NCBI GenBank assembly: GCA_003280995.1
Contig: QCDG01000006.1
Span: 1-64,000, forward strand
DNA: 64,000 bases
Source: Prochlorococcus sp. AG-355-A09
GTDB lineage: Bacteria > Cyanobacteriota > Cyanobacteriia > PCC-6307 > Cyanobiaceae
Direction: 5' to 3'
Both the position numbers and the translations under genes were made by a program. Below the pieces are notes generated by a model. It was given only the letters and a program-made list of their open reading frames with translations. It made no database searches and was not told the DNA's origin. Below, piece after piece: positions 18,998-27,172 of the stretch; position 1 is the first letter of the stretch; each line of letters opens with the position of its first letter.

Positions 18998-19807
18998 TTA
19001 AGGCTTGTATAACCAAAGTACTTTATTAGATGAGTCAAACTCAAAAAGGATATTATTGATAATTTTCTCAATCATTCTACTTCCAGGAATTAGTCCAAGT
19101 ATTTTTTTCTTCTTCTTCCCAAATGTTAAGGGCTGAATTTTAGGATCGATATTAACCATTTCTGCAGCTAGCTCCCTTGCTACAAATTCATCTCCCACCT
19201 TATCAACAAGACCAAGTTCCAGTGCTTGTGTTCCAGTGAAAATTCTTCCATCAGCAAATTTTCTTACTTCTTCAACAGGTAAATTCCTTCCTTCAGCAAC
19301 AGCTTCAGTAAATTGGTTATAACTTTCATCTATAAGCCCTTGGAGTAGACTTCTACCTTCCTCACTTAGAGGTTTATCTGGAGACAGTATGTCTTTAAAT
19401 ACACCGCTTTTAACAGTCTCAAATTTAATGCCGATTTTATCTAATAATTCAGATAAATTATTTCCTCTTATAATCACACCAATTGATCCTGTAATTGTGC
19501 CTGGATTAGCAACTATTTTGTCAGATGCAACACCAATGTAAACACCTCCTGATGCTGAGATGTTCCCAAAACTAGCAATGACTTTACATCCTTTATCTTT
19601 TAGTCTTTTAATAGCAGAGTATATTTCTTGGCTATCTCCAACAGTACCCCCTGGAGAATCAATTCTCACGATTAAAGCAGGAAATTCTCTATCCTCAATT
19701 TGTTTAAGAGCTTTAAGGACTGAAACTCTTGTTGCACTTGTAATTGGCTCATCAATTACTATACGAGCTAATCTTTTTTTTGACTTTCGTCTAAAAGGCC
19801 AAATCAT
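18998..19807 (-). CDS. sppA: signal peptide peptidase SppA (short form)
   Basis: Serine-lysine dyad protease of the S49 family. The nucleophile region is NISASGGVYIGVASDKIVAN near 85-104; the general-base lysine is expected in KSGVFKDILSPDKPLSEEGR near 133-152. ALIVRIDSPGGTVGDSQEIY is the ClpP-fold oxyanion segment. At 269 aa this is the short cyanobacterial form. I see no N-terminal transmembrane helix: the first 20 residues are basic and the chain goes directly into RIVIDEPIT. Either it is a soluble or peripheral form, or it binds membranes in another way. Co-directional with aroH, 6 bp apart. Confidence 0.9.
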   Translation of the reverse strand: MIWPFRRKSKKRLARIVIDEPITSATRVSVLKALKQIEDREFPALIVRIDSPGGTVGDSQEIYSAIKRLKDKGCKVIASFGNISASGGVYIGVASDKIVANPGTITGSIGVIIRGNNLSELLDKIGIKFETVKSGVFKDILSPDKPLSEEGRSLLQGLIDESYNQFTEAVAEGRNLPVEEVRKFADGRIFTGTQALELGLVDKVGDEFVARELAAEMVNIDPKIQPLTFGKKKKKILGLIPGSRMIEKIINNILFEFDSSNKVLWLYKP

Positions 19808-19859
19808 TCTTTTAAGGTAAATTCATAAAACTACTTTAAAAAGACTATCAGCAGACCTA

Positions 19860-20801
19860 ATGAATTCAATCCTAAATTGGTTTTTAATGATACTCCCTTT
19901 TGCACTTTGGGGTACTTCAATGGCGGCTATGACTCCTTTAGTATCTAGTGCTGGGCCAGAGTTTGTGGCTTCTTTAAGATTACTTCCTGCAGGGATTCTT
20001 GTTCTAATAACAACATATTTGTTTAAAAGGGATTTAAAAATTTATAGTTGTGATTTGAAGTGGTTTTTTGTTTTTACGATTGTAGATGCCACTTTTTTTC
20101 AGTTATTTTTAACTTATGGTATTGAAAAAACTGGAGCAGGTTTAGGTTCTGTCTTAATTGATTCTCAACCGCTTTTGGTAGCTATTCTAGCGAGGGCAAT
20201 TTTTGGGAATTTAATTAATCCAATAGGATGGTTAGGACTACTTTTTGGCTTGGGAGGAATAGTATTTTTAGGAGTTCCACAAGAATTTTTAGGGAATTGG
20301 TGGTTGATGTCTGATAAGTCTATAAATGATGTTGCTTTTAACTTTGGAGAACTTTGGATGCTTGCAGCTTCCCTTGCTATGGCATTAGGAACAATTTTAA
20401 TTAGATTCACTTGTACTAAAAGTGATCCAGTGGCAGTTACAGGTTGGCATATGGTTTTAGGGAGCTTGCCTTTAATTATTAAGCACTGCTTACAATCAAA
20501 TTTCAAAATAATTCCAGATTGGTCAATATTTGATTGGGGACTTATGTCATTTGCAAGTATTTTTGGAGGAGCAATAGCATATGGATTGTTTTTCTATTTT
20601 GCTAATAATAAAGAAATAACTGGATTTAGCACTCTTGCATTTTTAACACCTGTATTTGCCCTTCTCAGTGGAGGTGTTTGGTTAGATGAAAGACTCACTA
20701 TTGTGCAGTGGATAGGAGTGGCGTTTGTTCTTATCTCAGTATTTTTTGTTAGCCAGAGAAAGAGTTTATGGGAAAATAAAATTTCTGATACTACTATTTA
20801 G
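19860..20801 (+). CDS. DMT-family (EamA) transporter
   Basis: Ten-helix drug/metabolite exporter made of two EamA repeats, 313 aa. Repeat one begins LNWFLMILPFALWGTSMAAM; repeat two has GELWMLAASLAMALGTILIR followed by GWHMVLGSLPL, and it ends with LDERLTIVQWIGVAFVLISV and FVSQRKSLW, a common DMT end. The substrate is unknown. First gene of a plus-strand run; the next gene, a glycosyltransferase, is 29 bp on. Confidence 0.88.
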   Translation: MNSILNWFLMILPFALWGTSMAAMTPLVSSAGPEFVASLRLLPAGILVLITTYLFKRDLKIYSCDLKWFFVFTIVDATFFQLFLTYGIEKTGAGLGSVLIDSQPLLVAILARAIFGNLINPIGWLGLLFGLGGIVFLGVPQEFLGNWWLMSDKSINDVAFNFGELWMLAASLAMALGTILIRFTCTKSDPVAVTGWHMVLGSLPLIIKHCLQSNFKIIPDWSIFDWGLMSFASIFGGAIAYGLFFYFANNKEITGFSTLAFLTPVFALLSGGVWLDERLTIVQWIGVAFVLISVFFVSQRKSLWENKISDTTI

Positions 20802-20830
20802 TTAGTTTATTTTTCGTAAAAAGTTTAATA

Positions 20831-21904
20831 ATGCGAATAGTTTTGATTAGTACTCCAATAGGGTTCTTAGGGAGTGGTAAAGGTGGTGGAGTTGAATTAA
20901 CTTTAAATTCTTTAGTTTCAGGTTTAATTTCTTTAGGTCATTCTGTTGAGGTTGTAGCCCCAAAAAATTCTAAGTTACATGAAAGTAATGTAAAAGCAAA
21001 ATTACATTTTGTGGAAGGTGAAGATCAAATTAGTTGGCAACATCAAAATTATAATTCTCCCGTGAGTATCCCAGATAATTCTCTTTTAGCAGGAATGCTT
21101 GAAAAGGGATTAGATATCGCTAAACATGCAGATGTATTGTTGAACATGTCCTATGATTGGTTGCCTATCTGGATGACTCTAAATTTAGAGATACCCATTG
21201 CACATATTATTAGTATGGGTTCTGAAAGTTCAGTAATTAGTAATTTGATCTCTAAGGTATATACTAAGTATCCAAATAATTTTGCTTTTCATTCAAAAAT
21301 ACAAGCTAACGATTATCCATTCATAAAAAAACCAATAATTATTGGGAATGGGTTTATTTTAGATGATTATATTTTTCAAGATTCAGTAAAGGGTCCCTTG
21401 GCATGGGTTGGAAGAGTGGCTCCGGAAAAAGGTTTGGAGGATGCAGTTTATGTGGCAAATGAACTTGGCGAAAAATTAAAAGTTTGGGGACTTATAGAGG
21501 ATGAGATGTATGCGTCAAACATAGAAAAATCATTTCCTCAAGGCGCTATAGATTGGATGGGGTTTTTATCAACCAATGAATTACAAAAAGAACTTGGTAA
21601 ATGTAGAGGGTTGCTAAATACTCCGAAATGGAATGAGGCATATGGGAACGTAATTGTTGAAGCTTTAGCCTGTGGGGTGCCAGTTATAGCTTATAAAAGG
21701 GGAGGTCCTAGTGAAATTATTAAGCATGGCCAAACAGGTTTTCTTGCTGATCCTGATGATAAAAAAAATATGCTTTCCTATGTAGAGATGATTGAAAAAA
21801 TAAAGCGTCAGGAATGTAGAGAATGGGTAGAAAAAAATGCCTCCGCAAATATATTTGCTAACAAGGTTGTGAACTGGCTTAATAAGGTAATGCAAGAATA
21901 TTAG
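20831..21904 (+). CDS. family 4 glycosyltransferase
   Basis: GT-B fold glycosyltransferase of 357 aa. The N-terminal domain starts MRIVLISTPIGFLGSGKGGG with VELTLNSLVSGLISLGHSVE, as in GT4 enzymes. The donor-binding C-terminal domain has LAWVGRVAPEKGLEDAV and NTPKWNEAYGNVIVEALACG followed by VPVIAYKRGGPSEIIKHGQT, with the E-x7-E pair typical of GT4. Donor and acceptor unknown. It lies 9 bp before a membrane glycosyltransferase gene (ArnT-like), suggesting that the two act on one glycolipid or exported glycan. Confidence 0.88.
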   Translation: MRIVLISTPIGFLGSGKGGGVELTLNSLVSGLISLGHSVEVVAPKNSKLHESNVKAKLHFVEGEDQISWQHQNYNSPVSIPDNSLLAGMLEKGLDIAKHADVLLNMSYDWLPIWMTLNLEIPIAHIISMGSESSVISNLISKVYTKYPNNFAFHSKIQANDYPFIKKPIIIGNGFILDDYIFQDSVKGPLAWVGRVAPEKGLEDAVYVANELGEKLKVWGLIEDEMYASNIEKSFPQGAIDWMGFLSTNELQKELGKCRGLLNTPKWNEAYGNVIVEALACGVPVIAYKRGGPSEIIKHGQTGFLADPDDKKNMLSYVEMIEKIKRQECREWVEKNASANIFANKVVNWLNKVMQEY

Positions 21905-21913
21905 TAATATAGA

Positions 21914-23719
21914 ATGATTTTTCTTAAGTCAAAAAAAAGGCTCATAACCTTATTGATAGTTTTAGTTTGTGGGATCATTATATTTATCTTAGGTCTAGGT
22001 ACTACAGGATTGGTGGATGAAACTCCCCCTTTATTTGCTGCTGCAGCCAGGTCAATGAGTGAATCTGGTGATTGGTTAACTCCAAAAGTCAATGGAATAT
22101 TTCGTTTTGATAAGCCTCCACTGATATATTGGCTAATGGGTTTTTTTTACTCATTACCGAGAAACGAGATTTGGGATAGTTTCGGGACTCTCTCAGCAAG
22201 ACTCCCTTCAGCTTTGGCATCATTATTCTTAATGTTGATGATTGGAGATACGTTGTTTTGTTGGCCACAGAAGAGTGACAGTCAATTTCTCACACCAATA
22301 GTTGCATCATTAGGCTTTGCTCTTTCTCCATTAATAATTATTTGGAGTAGAACTGCCGTGAGTGATGCCCTTTTAACTGGAACCTTAGGGATAAGCCTTC
22401 TTTTGTTTTGGAGAAGAATGGCAAGTGAAAAGAATGATCAATGCATTTCAGCTTGGGTTTTTTTAGGTTTTGCAATTTTAGTTAAAGGACCTGTTGCGTT
22501 TGTTTTGGCATTATTGACTATTACGTCTTTTTTGTTTTGTCAGGAGAATTGGAAAACGTTGCTCAGTAAGATAAATCCTAAGAAAGGTTTTTTAATAACA
22601 ATACTAATAAGTATTCCATGGTACATATTAGAACTTTTAAAAGAGGGAAAGCCTTTTTGGGATAATTTTTTTGGTTACCATAATTTTCAAAGATATACCT
22701 CAGTTGTAAATAATCATGCAGAACCATTCTGGTTTTTTCTTTACATAATGATATTGGCTTCATTACCATTCACTCCTTTTTTGTATCATGGGATATTTAA
22801 AACCTTTGAGGATTTCTATAAAAGTTCAAAAGAAAGTTGCAATGTAACTGAAACTCTTTATACATATTCTTTTTGTTGGTTAACGTCAGTTTTAATCTTC
22901 TTTAGTCTTTCTGCGACGAAACTACCTAGCTATTGGTTGCCAGCAATTCCAGCGGCTGCATTATTAACAAGTAATAGCTTTATAAGCTTAAAAAAGGTAA
23001 ATAAAAGTTATTTATATTTCTGGGTTGTTAATATTTTAATTTTGTTTGGCTTCTCTATAGCATTCTTTTTCTCAAATATTTGGTTGAGTTCAATTAATGA
23101 TCCCGAAATGCCTAATCTTGCATCCGAACTTATAAGCTCCGGGATAATTTTTAAAGCTAAATTATTCTTCTCTTCATTTACCCTTTTTGCAATAATCTTA
23201 TTTTCTTTAAAATCTAGAAATATCCTTGTTTATCTCCAAATTTTGCTTTTAATTGGACAATCTTATTTGATGTCGCCAATTAGAAAATTAGCAGATACTT
23301 CAAGGCAATTACCTTTAAGGAATATCTCAAAATTAATTTTAGATATTCGCGAGGGAAGGGAAACTTTAGCAATGATTGGGATAAGAAAACCTTCATTACA
23401 TTATTATTCGAGACAAATAGTTTTTTATGAACCAAACACTGCAGAGGGATTAATTAATCTTTCAGAAAGGCTAAATACTGATAGGAGAGAGAATTATGAG
23501 GATCAACCTGATTATGAATACAAATCTCTATTGGTCGTGATTGATGAATACTCTGCCCGCCGACAGCAATGGTCAAAAATTAATCATAAGAAATTAGGCA
23601 AATTTGGGATTTATAATTTATGGAGAATTCAAAAAAGTGACTTAAATAAGTATTCGAGACTTTTAGTTAAAAGTGGTTATAAATCTGACTGGGAAAATAG
23701 GAAAGTTGAAAAATTTTAA
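21914..23719 (+). CDS. ArnT/PMT-family membrane glycosyltransferase
   Basis: Polytopic membrane GT-C type enzyme of 601 aa, related to ArnT and dolichyl-phosphate-mannose mannosyltransferases, which use polyprenyl-phosphate sugars as donors. Conserved marks include the first-loop acidic motif DETPPLFAAAARSMSESGDW, then LTPKVNGIFRFDKPPLIYWL, where FDKPPL is an ArnT hallmark, and LPSALASLFLMLMIGD. About 11-12 membrane helices fill residues 10-430; the C-terminal 150 are soluble. It ends in a shared TTAA with the small minus-strand gene. Substrate (lipid A, lipoprotein or glycolipid) is undetermined. Confidence 0.87.
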   Translation: MIFLKSKKRLITLLIVLVCGIIIFILGLGTTGLVDETPPLFAAAARSMSESGDWLTPKVNGIFRFDKPPLIYWLMGFFYSLPRNEIWDSFGTLSARLPSALASLFLMLMIGDTLFCWPQKSDSQFLTPIVASLGFALSPLIIIWSRTAVSDALLTGTLGISLLLFWRRMASEKNDQCISAWVFLGFAILVKGPVAFVLALLTITSFLFCQENWKTLLSKINPKKGFLITILISIPWYILELLKEGKPFWDNFFGYHNFQRYTSVVNNHAEPFWFFLYIMILASLPFTPFLYHGIFKTFEDFYKSSKESCNVTETLYTYSFCWLTSVLIFFSLSATKLPSYWLPAIPAAALLTSNSFISLKKVNKSYLYFWVVNILILFGFSIAFFFSNIWLSSINDPEMPNLASELISSGIIFKAKLFFSSFTLFAIILFSLKSRNILVYLQILLLIGQSYLMSPIRKLADTSRQLPLRNISKLILDIREGRETLAMIGIRKPSLHYYSRQIVFYEPNTAEGLINLSERLNTDRRENYEDQPDYEYKSLLVVIDEYSARRQQWSKINHKKLGKFGIYNLWRIQKSDLNKYSRLLVKSGYKSDWENRKVEKF

Positions 23720-23967
23720 CAAAGTCTTTTTTTAAGAAGAGCATTTTTTAAATCATCAATGCTGCACTTGCTTGGGATATCGATCTTATTTAAATCTTCC
23801 ATTAATTCGAGATCGATGACAGAATCTTCGGCTAAAAAACTAAAAACTTCATTAATGCTTATTCCCATATCTTGTGCCATCTCTGAGATAAGCCTAAGAG
23901 TATCCCTCCTCACAGAAATCCTTAGATCTAAAGGGATATATTCATTTTCAGGGTTTGCTGACTTCAT
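23716..23967 (-). CDS. conserved hypothetical protein, ribbon-helix-helix-like
   Basis: An 83-aa protein with no family I can name. The N-terminal part PLDLRISVRRDTLRLISEMA followed by QDMGISINEVFSFLAEDSVI resembles a ribbon-helix-helix fold: a short strand with basic residues then two helices. The C-terminal 30 residues are acidic and end LKNALLKKRLC. Its stop shares the four bases TTAA with the end of the ArnT-like gene on the other strand. DNA binding is only suggested by shape. Confidence 0.65.
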   Translation of the reverse strand: MKSANPENEYIPLDLRISVRRDTLRLISEMAQDMGISINEVFSFLAEDSVIDLELMEDLNKIDIPSKCSIDDLKNALLKKRLC

Positions 23968-24047
23968 ACACTAAATCTTAAGACATTATTTAGTTATCAG
24001 GATATAATCTTTACAATATTCTTTAATCATGCATGAAAGGCCTTTAT

Positions 24048-24842
24048 TCAAGTTGTTTGAATAAATAAATTCATAAACAATTTTAATAGAGGAATTGTAA
24101 TTATTGAAATTAAGGTTGTAGTAAAAAGAATTTTTGAAGCTATTTTTTGTTTAATACCATAAGCTTCTGCCATTAATATTGTGGATATTGCCGTTGGTGT
24201 TGCTGCCTGAAGAATTACTGCAGATGATTGATAGAAGTTAAAATTTAAGAATCTGCATATTAAAAAGATAATAAAAGGAAAAATAAATAACTTTAATAAT
24301 ATTGAAAATTTAATTTCTTCATTTAGATCCAAAATCTTCTCATTTTGATTTGTGATTATTCCAAGTCTTGTTCCCACAATTATTATTGCTAAAGCAATAA
24401 CTATTCTTGCAGGAATCCAAAGATAATTTCCTAAAATTTCATCTATTTGAAAAAGATACGCGAGAAGTACACCAATAATCCCTCTTGATGCAGGACTATT
24501 TATCAATGCATTTATTAGTCCTTTGATGTTTGGGATGTTATTGCTGTTGGATTTTTCTTGAAGAAAAAAAGGCCCAAATATCCAAGCGAAAAGTGTTGTT
24601 CCTAAATCAAATCCAATAGTGAAATTTATAGTTAATGAATCTAGAAGAGCTAGCGCAATTGGTATTCCAAGAAATGATGTATTACCTATTAGGCCTGCTA
24701 GCTGCAATGTGTAATTTGGAAGCCTCTTATTAAATATTGGGATTATATTTATTAAAGTTATTAAAAATCCAATTACAGAGAATGCTAAAAATGCACTTTT
24801 AATTAGGTTTATATCTATACCTTCCTTTAATAGAAGACCCAT
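24048..24842 (-). CDS. AEC (auxin efflux carrier) family transporter, start region damaged
   Basis: Membrane carrier of the auxin efflux carrier family, 264 aa from the first ATG. LPNYTLQLAGLIGNTSFLGI followed by PIALALLDSL, and IPARIVIALAIIIVGTRLGI, fit the two five-helix halves of AEC proteins, including the L/T-G-N-T-x-F-L-G-x-P turn. The reading frame stays open upstream of this ATG to a stop at 24999 and encodes a clear missing first helix (INTISSLFINIIPFLIFGFL, then GKKNPKISKYIA), but contains no ATG, GTG or TTG. A full-length form of about 309 aa would need an ATT start near 24977. It is therefore a rare non-canonical start, a truncated protein, or a gene in decay. Substrate unknown. 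Confidence 0.75.
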   Translation of the reverse strand: MGLLLKEGIDINLIKSAFLAFSVIGFLITLINIIPIFNKRLPNYTLQLAGLIGNTSFLGIPIALALLDSLTINFTIGFDLGTTLFAWIFGPFFLQEKSNSNNIPNIKGLINALINSPASRGIIGVLLAYLFQIDEILGNYLWIPARIVIALAIIIVGTRLGIITNQNEKILDLNEEIKFSILLKLFIFPFIIFLICRFLNFNFYQSSAVILQAATPTAISTILMAEAYGIKQKIASKILFTTTLISIITIPLLKLFMNLFIQTT

Positions 24843-25047
24843 TACACTTAATGGAATGCCAAATCTTATTAGAGGTCTTGCTATATATTTTGATATCTTT
24901 GGATTCTTTTTCCCCAGAAGAAAACCAAAGATTAAAAAAGGGATAATATTTATAAAAAGAGAGGAGATGGTATTAATTAAATATTTATTTAAGCAATTTT
25001 AACTCGCCGTAGTGCAGTCAAAAAGTTTTTTATTGTTAATTGAGAAT

Positions 25048-25302
25048 TTAAATTATTTTCCAGATTGCTTTGTCAGGAATGAGAGGAGATTTGTATAAAT
25101 TTTCTGGTTCTGTAGTCAAAACTCTCCATGTAGGAACCCGACAAGTTACGTAAGCAGGGCTTTCTATTAAAACTCCTGGGTTCTCATCAAAAGTACATGT
25201 AAAACCTTCTTTCCAATATCCACCATTGTTAAGGCTTCCTTTAAACCAAACCCAGCATTTTGAAGTTTTCAAAATCAGTATATTTTTTTCTATTTTAATC
25301 AA
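25048..25302 (-). CDS. conserved hypothetical protein
   Basis: An 84-aa protein, not recognised. After a short hydrophobic start, MIKIEKNILILKTSKCWVWF, it has several aromatic and cysteine residues (WVWFKGSLNNGGYWKEGFTC, then VTCRVPTWRVL) and ends with the segment SPLIPDKAIWKII. No clear signal peptide. It is co-directional with the SemiSWEET gene upstream but separated by 53 bp. Codon usage is like its neighbours, which supports a real gene. Confidence 0.6.
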   Translation of the reverse strand: MIKIEKNILILKTSKCWVWFKGSLNNGGYWKEGFTCTFDENPGVLIESPAYVTCRVPTWRVLTTEPENLYKSPLIPDKAIWKII

Positions 25303-25355
25303 GATTAGAGTAATAAATCTAAGGTTAATTACTTTTAAAAAAAAATTTACTCTTT

Positions 25356-25613
25356 TTAGTTTTTTGAAAAATATACTTTAGAGAATAATATCAATAAATT
25401 TAAGATCAGGGTAATCAAATTTGCTATCAATATTGGTGTAGAAGAAATTTGATAACCGTAAATAATCCAAGACAAGACACCGATAATAAACATTATTAAT
25501 GTTGTCAAAGAAACATCATCTGCCTTTTTTGTTTTTAAAGTTTTTATCAATTGAGGTAGAAATGCTGCTGTTGTTAAAATCGCTGCAAAATATCCAAATA
25601 TATCTATATTCAT
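25356..25613 (-). CDS. SemiSWEET (PQ-loop) sugar transporter
   Basis: An 85-aa three-helix protein of the SemiSWEET/MtN3 family, which dimerises to carry sugars. The family features are clear: FGYFAAILTTAAFLPQLIKT with the PQ motif in helix 1, KTKKADDVSLTTLIMFIIG in the helix 1-2 connection and helix 2, then SWIIYGYQISSTPILIANLI with the conserved asparagine in helix 3. The length is full for a half-SWEET. It follows the peroxiredoxin-like gene by 16 bp on the same strand. Direction of transport and substrate are not shown. Confidence 0.93.
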   Translation of the reverse strand: MNIDIFGYFAAILTTAAFLPQLIKTLKTKKADDVSLTTLIMFIIGVLSWIIYGYQISSTPILIANLITLILNLLILFSKVYFSKN

Positions 25614-25629
25614 AAAAATATTATAAAAA

Positions 25630-26364
25630 CTATTCTTTAATTAAATCAGTCAAAAACCCTAAGGGATCTCTCATATTTGATGAATATCCAAGCACATCGT
25701 TTGAAAAAAATTTATAAATAATTTGATTTTTATTATTCAACAGAAAAGAAGCCCCTCTTTGAGGAAGGTATTCTTCATTAAGAATATAATCACTCCAATT
25801 TTGAATTATTTCATTCATATTATTTAATCTAAATGTTGCCAATTCAAATGGTCTCAAATAACCATCCCCAAAAACCTTTTTAAAAGAATTTCCTGAAAAT
25901 TTTAAAAAGTTTAAAACATCAATTTTGTCAAATTCCGAATAGATTTTCTTTGCTTTTCGGTCGCCGGTATAACCTCTAATAACTTCTTTAATTGTTTTAA
26001 AAGAATTTATTCCTGATAACATCAAAAGCATATTGATCCAACCTCCTAGTCCAATATCTAATCCTCTTGAGACTTTTAAATTATTATGAATTTGATTATC
26101 AGAAACAACTATTAAATTTTCTTTATGAAAGCCAGTAAATTTACAGAATTTTTCTTTCCCATTTTGGTTCCCAATAGCAATTGCGAAAACATCTAAATTT
26201 CTTTCTTGATTTTTATCGATAAAACTTTTCAAATTTATTGCATATTCAAAGCTATCAAAATCTCCCAATAAACCAAATAAAACAATTAATTTGAATTTTT
26301 TATGTCCATTAAAGTTGAATTCTTCAATAAGATTTTTTATTTCATTTTGAAATTTGTCAGTCAC
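25630..26364 (-). CDS. peroxiredoxin-like (AhpC/TSA family) protein without an obvious peroxidatic cysteine
   Basis: A 244-aa protein of a type common in Prochlorococcus and marine Synechococcus and usually annotated as AhpC/TSA family. A thioredoxin-like strand KFKLIVLFGLLGDFDSFEYA is followed by DVFAIAIGNQNGKEKFCKFT and VVSDNQIHNNLKVSRGLDI. The usual TPVCT peroxidatic motif is not present; the only cysteine near it is in EKFCKF, in a later position. A second conserved half has IKEVIRGYTGDRKAKKIY, FGDGYLRPFELATFRLNN and YLPQRGASFLLNNKNQIIYK. Reductase activity should not be assumed. Confidence 0.7.
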   Translation of the reverse strand: MTDKFQNEIKNLIEEFNFNGHKKFKLIVLFGLLGDFDSFEYAINLKSFIDKNQERNLDVFAIAIGNQNGKEKFCKFTGFHKENLIVVSDNQIHNNLKVSRGLDIGLGGWINMLLMLSGINSFKTIKEVIRGYTGDRKAKKIYSEFDKIDVLNFLKFSGNSFKKVFGDGYLRPFELATFRLNNMNEIIQNWSDYILNEEYLPQRGASFLLNNKNQIIYKFFSNDVLGYSSNMRDPLGFLTDLIKE

Positions 26365-26504
26365 GATGGCTTGAATTTTTTATAAATTATTCTCAAAAAA
26401 TTTTTCTTACGTTGATTAGTATAAAATTTTACATGAAAAAGTTTTTAAAGAAATTAATTTAACGTTTTTAGATTTTATTATTTTAATGTAAACATTTTGA
26501 AGTT

Positions 26505-27029
26505 ATGACTGTAGGAATTTATTACGCAACTACAACTGGAAAAACTGAAGACGTAGCTGATCGTCTTCACAACTTTATCTCTTCAGCAGAAGCACCAAAA
26601 GATGTATCTGATGTGGATGATCTTTCAGAATTTGAAGGTCTTGATGGAATTATCTGCGGGATACCTACTTGGAATACCGGTGCCGATGAAGAAAGATCTG
26701 GAACTGCATGGGATTCAATCTTAGAGGATATTGGTGAACTTAGTTTATCAGGGAAAAAAGTTGCAATTTTTGGTTTAGGAGATTCCTCTACATATACAGA
26801 AAACTATTGTGATGCAATGGAAGAACTTCATAGCTACTTCACAAAAGCAGGTGCCGAAATGGTCGGATATGTAGACAAATCTTCTTATACTTTTGATGAG
26901 TCTAAAAGTATTATTGGAGAAAGCTTTTGTGGATTACCTCTTGATGAGGATAGTGAATCTGATTTGACCGATTCGCGTCTTGAAACATGGGCTTCTCAGC
27001 TTAAGGGTGAAATCCCTTCATTGGCGTAA
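26505..27029 (+). CDS. isiB: flavodoxin
   Basis: FMN-binding electron carrier that replaces ferredoxin after photosystem I under iron shortage. The phosphate-binding loop YATTTGKTEDVADRL begins near residue 6, and the aromatic FMN-binding loops are IICGIPTWNTGADEERSGTA near 51-70 and FGLGDSSTYTENYCDAMEEL near 93-112. 174 aa is the long-chain type. A stretch TATTAT at 26476-26481 could be the -10. The next gene is a Pcb antenna 143 bp on, a pairing reminiscent of the isiB-isiA iron-stress genes of other cyanobacteria. Confidence 0.96.
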   Translation: MTVGIYYATTTGKTEDVADRLHNFISSAEAPKDVSDVDDLSEFEGLDGIICGIPTWNTGADEERSGTAWDSILEDIGELSLSGKKVAIFGLGDSSTYTENYCDAMEELHSYFTKAGAEMVGYVDKSSYTFDESKSIIGESFCGLPLDEDSESDLTDSRLETWASQLKGEIPSLA

Positions 27030-27172
27030 GCTTTCTCAGATATTACTTCCTTAGTTTGTAACATTTGTTCTTACACAATATGTTTTTTTTACATAAGTAA
27101 TTAAATCTGTAAAGAACATGTAAAAACAATAGCGATAAGCAATATGCTCAATTTGCTGTTTACTTAAATCAA

